NCBI RefSeq assembly: GCF_037055355.1
Contig: NZ_CP146350.1
Span: forward strand, 868,001 to 932,000
Direction: 5' to 3'
DNA: 64,000 nt
Source of the DNA: Streptomyces sp. DG1A-41
Lineage (GTDB): Bacteria; Actinomycetota; Actinomycetes; Streptomycetales; Streptomycetaceae
The translations under genes and the position numbers were made by a program. Positions 1-7,774 of the stretch are shown in pieces (the first letter of the stretch is position 1; each line of letters starts with the position of its first letter). The notes beneath the pieces were generated by a model that worked only from the letters and a program-made list of their open reading frames with translations, ran no database searches and was not told where the DNA came from.

Positions 1-184
1 TCAACAATCCGTAGAGCGAAGTTATCGGCCGACCTTCCCGCTGGTCAACACCGCCTTACGTACCGATCCACTCCGCCATCTCGGCATGTTCACGTCCATC
101 TGGCACCGTTTCCCGCGGAAGCACGCACACCGTCACACCTCCGTCACCACGACTCGCCCGTAAGCCGCCACAGAAGGAGCCCCT

Positions 185-1087
185 GTGCCGCACCTTCGAG
201 TCACGCGCCGCCTGGGCCTGAAGACCGCGCTGGCCGGCGCGGTCGCCCTGCCGCTCTCCAGTACAGCAGTCTCCCCCGTGTCCGCCTCGGCCGAGGGGCG
301 TTCGGACGGCCACCTGGAGGTCATGTCGTTCAACCTCCGCTTCGCCAGTGCGGCCGAACCCAACAGCTGGGCCGCCCGCAGACCGGTCACGCGCGCCCTG
401 CTGCGCCGCGAGCGCCCGCATGTCATCGGCACCCAGGAGGGCCTCTACCAGCAGTTACAGGACATCGAGGCCGACCTCGGAGCGCACTACGACTGGATCG
501 GCACCGGACGCGCCGGCGGCAGCCGCGACGAGTTCATGGCGATCTTCTACGACACCCGCCGGCTCGCCCCGGTCGAGTACGACCACTTCTGGCTCTCCGA
601 CACCCCGAGCGTGATCGCCTCCAACACCTGGGGCAACGCCTCGATCCGCATGGTCACCTGGGTGCGCCTGCGCGATCTGCGCGACGACGGGCGGGAGTTC
701 TACGTGCTCAACACCCACCTGGACAACGCGAGCCAGTACGCGCGCGAGCGTGCCGCGTCCCTCACGGCGCAGCGGATAGCCGGGCTGGACCGCTCCCTCC
801 CCGTGGTCGTGACGGGCGACTTCAACGTCGCGGCGCACGGGAATTCGGTCTACGACACGATGCTGGGCGCCGGGCTCGTCGACACCTGGGACGCGGCGGC
901 CGAGCGCGGCGAGCTCTACGGGACGTTCCACGGGTACAAGCCGCTGGTGCCCGGCGGCGCCCGCATCGACTGGATCCTGGCCACGCCGGGCGTCACGGTG
1001 CACCGCGCGGTGATCAACACGTTCGCCCTGAACGGGCAGTTCCCGAGCGACCATCTGCCGGTGCAGGCCTCGCTCCGGCTGAGGTGA
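185..1087 (+). CDS. Secreted endonuclease/exonuclease/phosphatase (EEP) family protein
   Basis: A 300-aa protein starting at GTG with AGAAGGAG about 7 nt upstream. The N-terminus has a twin-arginine-like signal (RRLGLKTALAGAVALPLSS, then an A-rich cleavage region near residue 35), so the enzyme is probably exported folded. The mature part shows the EEP fold: MSFNLRF near the N-terminus, TQEG carrying the metal-binding Glu, NTHLD, TGDFNV (Asp and Asn of the active site) and the terminal SDHLPV His. Such proteins hydrolyse phosphodiester or phosphomonoester bonds in nucleic acids, sphingolipids or sugar phosphates; the substrate cannot be read from sequence. Codon 91 (positions 455-457) is TTA, the rare leucine codon read by the bldA tRNA in Streptomyces, which suggests developmental control of translation. 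A strong hairpin terminator follows the stop. Confidence 0.85.
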   Translation: MPHLRVTRRLGLKTALAGAVALPLSSTAVSPVSASAEGRSDGHLEVMSFNLRFASAAEPNSWAARRPVTRALLRRERPHVIGTQEGLYQQLQDIEADLGAHYDWIGTGRAGGSRDEFMAIFYDTRRLAPVEYDHFWLSDTPSVIASNTWGNASIRMVTWVRLRDLRDDGREFYVLNTHLDNASQYARERAASLTAQRIAGLDRSLPVVVTGDFNVAAHGNSVYDTMLGAGLVDTWDAAAERGELYGTFHGYKPLVPGGARIDWILATPGVTVHRAVINTFALNGQFPSDHLPVQASLRLR

Positions 1088-1104
1088 CGGCCGGGGTGAC
1101 GACG

Positions 1105-1137
1105 AGGCCCCCGTGACCGGCGCGGTCACGGGGGCCT
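1105..1137. terminator. Bidirectional terminator between the EEP gene and etfA
   Basis: Perfect 15-bp inverted repeat: the left arm 1105-1119 begins AGGCCCCCGTGACC, the loop is gcg, and the right arm 1123-1137 is its exact complement. It lies between the two convergent genes (stops at 1087 and 1156). As is common in Streptomyces there is no clear U-tract. Confidence 0.85.
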
Positions 1138-1155
1138 GCTGCGGCCGGAAGGTGA

Positions 1156-2118
1156 TCAGCCCTTACGGGCCTTGATCTCCTCGGTGAGCTGGGGGACGAC
1201 GTCGAACAGGTCGCCGACGACGCCGTAGTCGACGAGGTCGAAGATCGGGGCCTCGGCGTCCTTGTTGATCGCCACGATCGTCTTCGAGGTCTGCATGCCG
1301 GCGCGGTGCTGGATCGCGCCGGAGATGCCGGAGGCGATGTACAGCTGCGGGGAAACGCTCTTGCCGGTCTGGCCGACCTGGTTGGTGTGCGGGTACCAGC
1401 CGGCGTCCACCGCGGCACGCGAGGCACCGACGGCCGCACCGAGGGAGTCGGCGAGGGCCTCGATGATCGCGAAGTTCTCCGCGCCGTTGACGCCACGGCC
1501 ACCGGAGACCACGATCGCGGCCTCGGTCAGCTCCGGACGGCCCGTCGACTCACGCGGCGTGCGACCGGTGACCTTGGTGCCGGTGGCCTGCGCGGAGAAG
1601 GTCACGGACAGGGCCTCGACCGCACCGGCGGCCGGGGCGGCCTCGACGGCCGCGCTGTTGGGCTTGACCGTGATGACCGGGGTGCCCTTGGAGACACGGG
1701 ACTTGGTGGTGAAGGACGCGGCGAACACCGACTGCGTGGCCACCGGGCCCTCGTCGCCGGCCTCCAGGTCGACGGCGTCGGTGATGATGCCCGAACCGAT
1801 GCGCAGGGCCAGGCGGGCGGCGATCTCCTTGCCCTCGGCGGAGGACGGCACCAGCACGGCGGCCGGGGACACGGCCTCGACCGCGGCCTGGAGGGCGTCC
1901 ACCTTCGGTACGACCAGGTAGTCGGCGTACTCGGCGGCCTCGTGCGTGAGGACCTTGACCGCGCCGTGCTCGGCGAGGGTGGCGGCGGTGTCGGCGGCGC
2001 CGTTGCCCAGCGCGACGGCGACCGGCTCGCCGATGCGGCGGGCCAGGGTCAGCAGCTCCAGGGTGGGCTTGCGGACGGCACCGTCCACGTGGTCGACGTA
2101 GACGAGAACTTCAGCCAT
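1156..2118 (-). CDS. etfA: Electron transfer flavoprotein subunit alpha
   Basis: A 320-aa ETF alpha subunit of normal length. The C-terminal FAD domain carries [35 protein letters not shown] and an [18 protein letters not shown] stretch, which together form the FAD-binding signature. ETF is a soluble heterodimer that collects electrons from acyl-CoA and other dehydrogenases and passes them to ETF:quinone oxidoreductase or, in some systems, into bifurcation. It follows etfB by 55 nt on the same strand, so the pair is an operon read from the promoter upstream of 2962. The start is ATG at 2118, with an AGGAGAG-type ribosome binding site just upstream. Confidence 0.96.
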   Translation of the reverse strand: MAEVLVYVDHVDGAVRKPTLELLTLARRIGEPVAVALGNGAADTAATLAEHGAVKVLTHEAAEYADYLVVPKVDALQAAVEAVSPAAVLVPSSAEGKEIAARLALRIGSGIITDAVDLEAGDEGPVATQSVFAASFTTKSRVSKGTPVITVKPNSAAVEAAPAAGAVEALSVTFSAQATGTKVTGRTPRESTGRPELTEAAIVVSGGRGVNGAENFAIIEALADSLGAAVGASRAAVDAGWYPHTNQVGQTGKSVSPQLYIASGISGAIQHRAGMQTSKTIVAINKDAEAPIFDLVDYGVVGDLFDVVPQLTEEIKARKG

Positions 2119-2173
2119 GGGACTTCTTCTCTCCTGCTTGCGAAAGATGAGGGGCGGTCAGCGGATGCGGGGC

Positions 2174-2962
2174 TCAGACGAACTTCTGGCCCGCGAGGAA
2201 CTCAGCGAGCTGCTTGCCGCCCTCGCCCTCGTCCTTGACGATCGTGCCCGCCGTACGGGCCGGGCGCTCGGCCGCACTGTCGACCGTGGTGTAGGCGCCC
2301 TCCAGGCCGACATCCTCGGCCTCGATGTCCAGGTCGGACAGGTCCCAGGACTGAACCGGCTTCTTCTTGGCCGCCATGATGCCCTTGAAGGACGGGTAAC
2401 GCGCCTCGCCCGACTGGTCGGTAACCGACACGACCGCCGGCAGGGACGCCTCGAGCTGCTCGGAGGCGGCGTCGCCGTCGCGGCGGCCCTTGACCGTGCC
2501 GCCCTCGACCGACACCTCGGACAGCAGGGTCACCTGCGGCACGCCCAGACGCTCGGCGAGCAGCGCGGGGACGACGCCCATGGTGCCGTCGGTGGAAGCC
2601 ATACCGGAGATCACCAGGTCGTAGCCGGCCTTCTCGATGGCCTTGGCCAGGACCAGGGAGGTGCCGATGGCGTCGGTGCCGTGGATGTCGTCGTCCTCGA
2701 CGTGGATCGCCTTGTCCGCGCCCATGGACAGCGCCTTGCGCAGGGCGTCCTTGGCGTCCTCGGGGCCCACCGTCAGGACGGTGATCTCCACGTCGTCGTC
2801 GGAGTTCTCGGAGATCTGCAGCGCCTGCTCGACCGCGTACTCGTCGAGCTCGGAGAGCAGACCGTCCACGTCGTCCCGGTCGACGGTCAGGTCATCGGCG
2901 AAGTGCCGGTCGCCAGTGGCGTCGGGCACGTACTTCACAGTGACAACGATCCTCAAGCTCAC
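2174..2962 (-). CDS. etfB: Electron transfer flavoprotein subunit beta
   Basis: A 262-aa ETF beta subunit starting at GTG (MSLRIVVTVKYVPD) with GGAGAG 6-7 nt upstream. It shows the beta-subunit N-terminus, the AMP-binding region (TVGPEDAKDALRKALSMGADKAIHV), ISGMASTDGTMGVVPALLAERLGVPQ and the recognition-loop region DGDAASEQLEASLPAVVSVTDQSGEARYPSFKGIMAAKKKP. It heterodimerises with the product of etfA immediately downstream. A 24-bp hairpin or operator-like inverted repeat lies about 30 nt upstream of the start and overlaps a possible -10 element. Confidence 0.96.
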   Translation of the reverse strand: MSLRIVVTVKYVPDATGDRHFADDLTVDRDDVDGLLSELDEYAVEQALQISENSDDDVEITVLTVGPEDAKDALRKALSMGADKAIHVEDDDIHGTDAIGTSLVLAKAIEKAGYDLVISGMASTDGTMGVVPALLAERLGVPQVTLLSEVSVEGGTVKGRRDGDAASEQLEASLPAVVSVTDQSGEARYPSFKGIMAAKKKPVQSWDLSDLDIEAEDVGLEGAYTTVDSAAERPARTAGTIVKDEGEGGKQLAEFLAGQKFV

Positions 2963-2991
2963 GCCGGCTCTCCTACTGCATCGTCATTTCC

Positions 2992-3015
2992 ATGCTGCCT
3001 ACTTGCAGGCAGCAT
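2992..3015. promoter_or_regulatory. Palindrome upstream of etfB (candidate operator)
   Basis: Perfect 9-bp arms ATGCTGCCT (2992-3000) and AGGCAGCAT (3007-3015) around a 6-nt spacer. Read on the minus strand, a TATGCT hexamer that could serve as the -10 of etfB lies in the outer arm. A repressor bound here would therefore block etfBA. No regulator gene is adjacent. A transcript hairpin is the alternative reading. Confidence 0.5.
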
Positions 3016-3181
3016 AGGCGCCTCAAGCGGCCGATCCCGGTCGGGGCGACCCACGCTCCGCGCGAAATATTACTCGCCAGTACACCCAGTTCGTTCCCGC
3101 TAAGCAAGCGCTTTGAACTGTGACCTTCGCAACGCAGCGTAACCGGAACTCGACGGTCCCGCAGCCCGGGGGACACGCGCA

Positions 3182-3715
3182 TCAGTCGCGCAGCCGGCTG
3201 AAACGTCCCTGGTGGTAGAGGAGCGGTCGGCCGGTGCCCGTGGGGTCGCCCCGCACGACCTCCGCGATCACGATCCGGTGGTCTCCGGCGGGCACGCGCG
3301 CGACCACCCGGCCCACCAGCCAGGCCAGCACGCCGTCGAGCACGGGGACTCCGTCGGGCCCTTCCCGCCAGGCGGTGGGCGGCGCGAATCGGTCGGCTCC
3401 GCTGCGGGCGAAGGTGGCGGCGAGCTCCTGCTGGTGCTCGCCGAGGATGTGGACGCCGACATGATCGGCCGCCGCGATCGCGGACCAGCTGGACGAGCCG
3501 GTGCCGACCCCGAAGGAGAGCATGGGCGGCTCGGCGGAGACGGAGGCGAGGGAGGTGGCGGTGAAGCCCACCGGACCGGCGTCACCACGAGCGGTGATCA
3601 CGGCGACCCCCGCCGCGTGCCGCCGGAAGACCGATCGCAGGAGGTCGGGGGTGGCGACAAGGTCCGCAGGCATGGGGTCAGGCTGACGATAAATGGTCGG
3701 CGCAGTCAAGTTCAT
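3182..3715 (-). CDS. Flavin reductase family protein (FMN-binding split-barrel)
   Basis: A 177-aa protein of the flavin reductase-like family. It shows the family opening LRSVFRRHAAGVAVITA, GPVGFTATSLASVSAEPPMLSFGV, the HILGEHQQELAATFA segment, and GDHRIVIAEVV with the conserved GDH near the C-terminus. These enzymes bind FMN or FAD and reduce it with NAD(P)H, often to supply a two-component monooxygenase; no monooxygenase partner is next to it. The start is uncertain: ATG at 3715 was taken, but ATG at 3673 would still leave the whole domain, and neither has a good ribosome binding site. Confidence 0.85.
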   Translation of the reverse strand: MNLTAPTIYRQPDPMPADLVATPDLLRSVFRRHAAGVAVITARGDAGPVGFTATSLASVSAEPPMLSFGVGTGSSSWSAIAAADHVGVHILGEHQQELAATFARSGADRFAPPTAWREGPDGVPVLDGVLAWLVGRVVARVPAGDHRIVIAEVVRGDPTGTGRPLLYHQGRFSRLRD

Positions 3716-3735
3716 TCCCGGATGTGGGAGATGAC

Positions 3736-4170
3736 TCACTGACCGGGTCGCGTCCCTCCCACCGCCTCCCCCAGCGCGGCTATCACATCGGCCTTGCGTG
3801 GCTGGCCGGTGGCCCGCCGCACCACCCGGCCGTCGGCGTCGAGGACCAGCACGGTCGGGGTCTTGAGGATGTCCAGCCGTCGCACGAGGTCCAGGTGGGC
3901 CTCGGCATCGATCTCGACGTGAGTCACGCCCGGGACCATGCCGGCGACCTCGCCGAGGATCCGCCGGGTCGCCCGGCAGGGCGCGCAGAACGCGCTGGAG
4001 AACTGCACGAGGGTGGCCCGCTCCCCCAGTTCCGCGCCCAGCTCGGCCGCGTCCAGCCGCTTGCCGTCGTCCCGCCCGCGCACCCGCACTCTCCCGCTCC
4101 GCCGCCGTTGCAGCACTCCGTAGGCGCTCGCCGCCGCGAGCACCAGCACGCACACCACCAGTCCGGTCAT
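3736..4170 (-). CDS. Thioredoxin-like protein with N-terminal membrane segment
   Basis: A 144-aa protein. Residues 1-20 are a hydrophobic segment (MTGLVVCVLVLAAASAYGVL), either a membrane anchor or a signal. A thioredoxin fold follows, with the active-site motif FCAPCRATRRIL, the cis-proline region TPTVLVLDADGRVVRRATGQP and a normal C-terminal helix. It probably acts at the outer face of the membrane as a thiol-disulfide oxidoreductase. It is divergent from a DUF4395 gene starting 79 bp away. Thioredoxin/DUF4395 pairs are common in Actinobacteria and suggest a shared redox job. Confidence 0.85.
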   Translation of the reverse strand: MTGLVVCVLVLAAASAYGVLQRRRSGRVRVRGRDDGKRLDAAELGAELGERATLVQFSSAFCAPCRATRRILGEVAGMVPGVTHVEIDAEAHLDLVRRLDILKTPTVLVLDADGRVVRRATGQPRKADVIAALGEAVGGTRPGQ

Positions 4171-4248
4171 CACCTGCTGCAAGCGTTCACGAGACCGCAA
4201 AGATTCCCGCCCTCTCCACGGGCCCGCACTGCGGAATGCTTGGTCCCC

Positions 4249-4665
4249 ATGGACATCGATGCACGAGGGCCGCGTTTCGGCGCGGGCGTGACGACCGTCG
4301 TCCTGGCGGTCGTTCTGATCACGGGGAACGCGTGGCTGCTGGCCTGGCAGACGCTGGCGTTCCTGCTGGATGCGGCGGGCGGGGTGACCCGGTCGCCGTA
4401 CGGCCTGCTGTTCCGGAAGGCCGTACGTCCGCGGCTCGGGCCGCCGACCGCGTTCGAGGCGCCCGAACCGCCGCGTTTCGCCCAGGCGGTGGGGCTGGTT
4501 TTCGCCGCACTCGGGCTCGTCGGCCACACCCTGGGCCCCGGCTGGCTGGGGCTCGCGGCGACCGGCGCCGCGCTCGCGGCCGCCTTCCTGAACGCCGTGT
4601 TCGGGTACTGCCTGGGGTGCGAGTTGTACCTGCTCGTCCGGCGGATGACGGTAGGCGTGAAGTAA
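4249..4665 (+). CDS. DUF4395 family membrane protein
   Basis: A 138-aa membrane protein starting MDIDARGPRFGAGV. Hydrophobic segments are seen near residues 12-40 and at two places between about 75 and 125. The C-terminal FGYCLGCELYLL carries the paired-cysteine CLGC motif typical of DUF4395, a family often found beside thioredoxin-like genes and thought to belong to thiol redox transfer in the membrane. The divergent thioredoxin gene just upstream fits this. The start is not preceded by an obvious strong ribosome binding site. Confidence 0.82.
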   Translation: MDIDARGPRFGAGVTTVVLAVVLITGNAWLLAWQTLAFLLDAAGGVTRSPYGLLFRKAVRPRLGPPTAFEAPEPPRFAQAVGLVFAALGLVGHTLGPGWLGLAATGAALAAAFLNAVFGYCLGCELYLLVRRMTVGVK

Positions 4666-4849
4666 TACGAACGTAAAAGGACGAGGTGGGATCCGGCGGC
4701 GACGTGACGAGAATCTCTTCACGGGCGGGCACGGGGACTGGCTACCCGGCCGTTCTTCGGGCACGATCTCGACAAGCCGTAAACCTACGGCTGCGTAACT
4801 TCCACTGGGAATCCCTTCCCAGGCAGAGCAGGAAGGGTCCGACCCGCCC

Positions 4850-5578
4850 ATGGCAGAGCTCGTCTACCGTCCCGTCGTCGGTTTCGCCCGCACGCTGTTC
4901 AAGGCGTGGGACCTCAAGATCGACTGTCAGGGTTCGGAGAACATCCCGCGCTCGGGCGGCGCCGTGCTGGTGAGCAACCACATCAGCTACCTGGACTTCG
5001 TCTTCAACGGCCTGGCGGCCCTGCCGCAGAAACGCCTCGTGCGCTTCATGGCGAAGGAGTCCGTCTTCCGCCACAAGATCTCGGGCCCGCTGATGCGCGG
5101 GATGAAGCACATCCCCGTGGACCGCAAGCAGGGCGAGGCGGCCTACGCGCACGCCCTGGACTCGCTGCGGTCGGGCGAGATCATCGGGGTCTTCCCGGAG
5201 GCGACCATCTCGCAGTCGTTCACGCTGAAGAGCTTCAAGTCGGGCGCCGCGCGCCTGGCTCAGGAGGCCGGCGTCCCGCTGATCCCGATGGCGGTGTGGG
5301 GCACGCAGCGGCTGTGGACCAAGGGCCACCCCCGCAACTTCAAGCGCAGCCACATCCCCATCACGATCCGGGTCGGCGAGGCGATCGAGGCCTCCCGCGA
5401 CAAGTACGCGGGCGCGATCACCCGGCAGCTGCGCGAGCGCGTCCAGGAACTCCTCGAGGCCGCCCAGCGCGCCTACCCCGTACGCCCGAAGGGCCCGGAC
5501 GACACCTGGTGGATGCCGGCCCACCTCGGCGGCACGGCTCCGACGCCGGAGCAGGTGCGGGAGGCGGACGCGCGCTGA
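4850..5578 (+). CDS. 1-acyl-sn-glycerol-3-phosphate acyltransferase family (PlsC-like)
   Basis: A 242-aa lysophospholipid acyltransferase. The catalytic NHXXXXD box reads NHISYLD (about residues 42-48), followed by the glycerol-3-phosphate binding block HIPVDR and the FPEATIS motif. The family transfers an acyl chain to lysophosphatidate or related acceptors in phospholipid synthesis at the membrane. The length is normal and the protein has no strong N-terminal anchor. A single gene, convergent with the transglutaminase-like gene downstream. Confidence 0.9.
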   Translation: MAELVYRPVVGFARTLFKAWDLKIDCQGSENIPRSGGAVLVSNHISYLDFVFNGLAALPQKRLVRFMAKESVFRHKISGPLMRGMKHIPVDRKQGEAAYAHALDSLRSGEIIGVFPEATISQSFTLKSFKSGAARLAQEAGVPLIPMAVWGTQRLWTKGHPRNFKRSHIPITIRVGEAIEASRDKYAGAITRQLRERVQELLEAAQRAYPVRPKGPDDTWWMPAHLGGTAPTPEQVREADAR

Positions 5579-5617
5579 CACCGCTGGTGATGGTCGGCCC
5601 TGGGGGCGGGTCTCGCC

Positions 5618-6190
5618 TCAGAGTGCGGTGGGGAGTGTCTCCCACAAGTGGGGCCGGCCGTCGGCTGCTTTGAGGGTGTCGAGTACGACGGGGTGAGGCG
5701 CGGCATACAGGACCGGACAGTCCGTCTCACCGAGCGCCGGATCGGGCGTGAAAGCGAGCCGCTCGCCGTCGAGGGAGAACCGCGCGTCCACACCCGGCTT
5801 GTTGCCCCGCGGGTCCTGCCGGTGCCAGTCGCCGTTGAACCGCACGGCGACCAGACCGTGCAACACGCCGAGCTGCTGGTAGCACAACGCGGTCGGGATG
5901 TCCTCGGCCCGTAGCAGCGCGGCCAGGGCATGGGCCTTGGCGTAACAGATGCCGGTGCGCTGTTCCAGGACATCGGAGGCACGCCAGGTGACGCGGAGAT
6001 CACCGGAGTCCTGGGAGTGCGGGATGGTGTCGCGCACGAATTCAAACGCCGCCCGCGCATACTCATACGAATTCGCCACACCCCTGGCCAGCTTGGCCGC
6101 TGTCTCGCGAACGAGCGGATGGTGATGGTCTATCGCCTCGTCAGGGGCCAAATAGGCGGAGAGGTCCGGGATTTCCTGGATCAGCTGCAT
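5618..6190 (-). CDS. Transglutaminase-like domain protein
   Basis: A 190-aa protein of the transglutaminase-like superfamily. The nucleophile lies in RTGICYAKAHALAALLRA, the catalytic His in GVLHGLVAVRF and the Asp in RQDPRGNKPGVDA, giving the Cys-His-Asp order. Such stand-alone domains are usually cytosolic peptidases or amidases of unknown substrate. The ATG at 6190 (MQLIQEIPDLSAYL) was chosen because no Shine-Dalgarno sequence precedes it. Instead a TATGCT -10 box lies only 8 nt upstream with TTGACC 18 bp further up, so the transcript probably begins at or next to the start codon (leaderless). A longer frame to GTG 6217 exists but also lacks a ribosome binding site. Confidence 0.82.
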   Translation of the reverse strand: MQLIQEIPDLSAYLAPDEAIDHHHPLVRETAAKLARGVANSYEYARAAFEFVRDTIPHSQDSGDLRVTWRASDVLEQRTGICYAKAHALAALLRAEDIPTALCYQQLGVLHGLVAVRFNGDWHRQDPRGNKPGVDARFSLDGERLAFTPDPALGETDCPVLYAAPHPVVLDTLKAADGRPHLWETLPTAL

Positions 6191-6198
6191 GCAGGCAG

Positions 6199-6228
6199 AG
6201 CATAGGGACGAGAACACCCTCTGGTCAA
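6199..6228 (-). promoter_or_regulatory. Putative promoter for a leaderless transglutaminase mRNA
   Basis: On the minus strand, -35 TTGACC (6228-6223), an 18-bp spacer and -10 TATGCT (6204-6199). The ATG of the gene is 9 nt downstream of the -10 box, the distance expected when transcription starts at the initiation codon. Confidence 0.55.
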
Positions 6229-6364
6229 TTTATTTTCAAGCTGTCGTATATTTATGCATCGATGGGAAGAACGGCTGACCATCGGCGCAACCACCCGTCC
6301 GGCCACAACCCTTCCCTCGCGCCACCGGTCTCGGCCTCCGCAGATCCGTGACAAGGGGGAAGAC

Positions 6365-7735
6365 ATGAAGGACCCACACCGCCTGCTAGGCGCCGCGCTC
6401 GTGAGTTGCGCCCTGGCGGCGGCCGGAGTCGGGGCCGGGCCCGCGTACGCCCAGGAGAACCGGCTGTGGATCAGCGCGCCCTACGAGACGGTGCTGCCGG
6501 GAGCGGACGCGGGCGGCGGCGCGCGTGAGCGCAGCCTGGCCGTGCAGGTCAGCCGCGACGTCGCCGACGGCGGGGTGCCGGCGGGGCGGCTGACCGTCGA
6601 CGTCAGCGAGATCGCCTCTTTCGCGCGGGTGTCATGGCCCGCGAACTGCGCACCCGAGTCGGAGGTCAGGGCGGTCTGCCACGTCCCGGAGATGCCCGCC
6701 GGGACGGAGAGCGTGCCGGCCGCCACGTTCGGGCTGCGCGCGCTGCCGGGAGCGGACGTCGACGCCTCGGGGTACGTGCGCTACGCGGCCGTCGCCGGAG
6801 AGGCGACGTCCCATCCGGCCGAGACCCGGGTCGGCGTGGGCAACGGCCCGGACCTCGGGCTCAGTCAGGCCGACGACCAGCGCGACCTCAGGCCGGGCTC
6901 CAAGACGAGCGTGCGGGCGACGCTGTCCAACAGCGGCAACCGCACCGCGGAGCGCACGCTGCTGTGGCTCAACGCCTCGTACGGGCTGCGCTTCGAGGAG
7001 CGGCACGCCAACTGCGAGTACCGGGACCACAACACAGGTACGTCCGCCCTGTGCGTGCTGGACGAGGCCGTGGCACCCGGGCAGCAGTACGCGCTGAGCA
7101 CCGGCCTCGGCGTGGGCCGGAAGGCGCTGTACGAGCGGTTCGACCACTCCGTCCATCCGTACTCCGACGAGGCGCTGGAGGAGATGCGGGGCGACTGGAC
7201 GTGGACCCGGGGCACGGGCGCCGAGCTGGACCTGCGCCCCTTGGCCGCCGCCCGGGCCGCGACGGCGGACCCCGACATCGATCCGCAGGACAACTACCGG
7301 ACCGTCATCCTCAACGCCCGGAACACCGCCGACCTGAGGCTCACCGGCAGCAGGGTGAGCGGGGCCGCCGGTGACACCGTGACCGCCCGGGTCACGGTGC
7401 ACAACCGCGGTCCGGCCTGGGTGGCGTCGCTGGGCGCGGGGGCCGCCGTGGCGACGGTGCGGTTCCAGGTGCCGGAGGCAACCACGGTGATGGGGCTGCC
7501 GGAGGAGGACTGCTGGACCTCGCCGGACGGCGCGTCCCCCACGACCCACTACTGCAGGACGCCGATCCACCTGCACGACAAGGCGTCGTACACCTTCGAG
7601 ATCCCCTTGCGGATCGACCGTGTGGTGCGCGGCGCGCACACCACGGTCGCCACCGTCAACGACGACCCCGAGCTGAGCATCAGCAAGTTCGACCCGAACC
7701 TGCGCAACAACAGCGCGCGGATCGTCGTCAACTGA
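6365..7735 (+). CDS. Secreted protein with CARDB/DUF11-like beta-sandwich repeats, function unknown
   Basis: A 456-aa protein starting at ATG 6365 with AAGGGGGAAG upstream. It has a clear Sec signal peptide (LLGAALVSCALAAAGVGAGPAYA, cleavage before QENRLW). The mature part is all beta-type. Two stretches resemble CARDB/DUF11 modules: DLGLSQADDQRDLRPGSKTSVRATLSNSGN near the middle and DLRLTGSRVSGAAGDTVTARVTVHNRGPAWVA near the C-terminus. It has no catalytic motif and no sorting signal. The final RNNSARIVVN is a typical end for a CARDB domain. It is probably an extracellular or cell-surface protein; the role is unknown. Confidence 0.75.
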   Translation: MKDPHRLLGAALVSCALAAAGVGAGPAYAQENRLWISAPYETVLPGADAGGGARERSLAVQVSRDVADGGVPAGRLTVDVSEIASFARVSWPANCAPESEVRAVCHVPEMPAGTESVPAATFGLRALPGADVDASGYVRYAAVAGEATSHPAETRVGVGNGPDLGLSQADDQRDLRPGSKTSVRATLSNSGNRTAERTLLWLNASYGLRFEERHANCEYRDHNTGTSALCVLDEAVAPGQQYALSTGLGVGRKALYERFDHSVHPYSDEALEEMRGDWTWTRGTGAELDLRPLAAARAATADPDIDPQDNYRTVILNARNTADLRLTGSRVSGAAGDTVTARVTVHNRGPAWVASLGAGAAVATVRFQVPEATTVMGLPEEDCWTSPDGASPTTHYCRTPIHLHDKASYTFEIPLRIDRVVRGAHTTVATVNDDPELSISKFDPNLRNNSARIVVN

Positions 7736-7748
7736 CGGAACCCCACCC

Positions 7749-7774
7749 GGAGATGGCCCTAGCGGGCCATCTCC
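7749..7774. terminator. Bidirectional terminator overlapping the threonine aldolase stop
   Basis: Perfect 11-bp stem GGAGATGGCCC / GGGCCATCTCC with loop tagc. It serves both convergent genes. The TAG stop of the minus-strand aldolase (7759-7761) falls at the junction of stem and loop, so the last codons of that gene form one arm. Confidence 0.8.

Noticed and set aside
3106..3113. AAGCGCTT palindrome between etfB and the flavin reductase, similar to the LacI-like site at 30417
   Set aside because: An 8-bp match is short and the flanks differ; without a fitting promoter or sugar gene it is probably chance.
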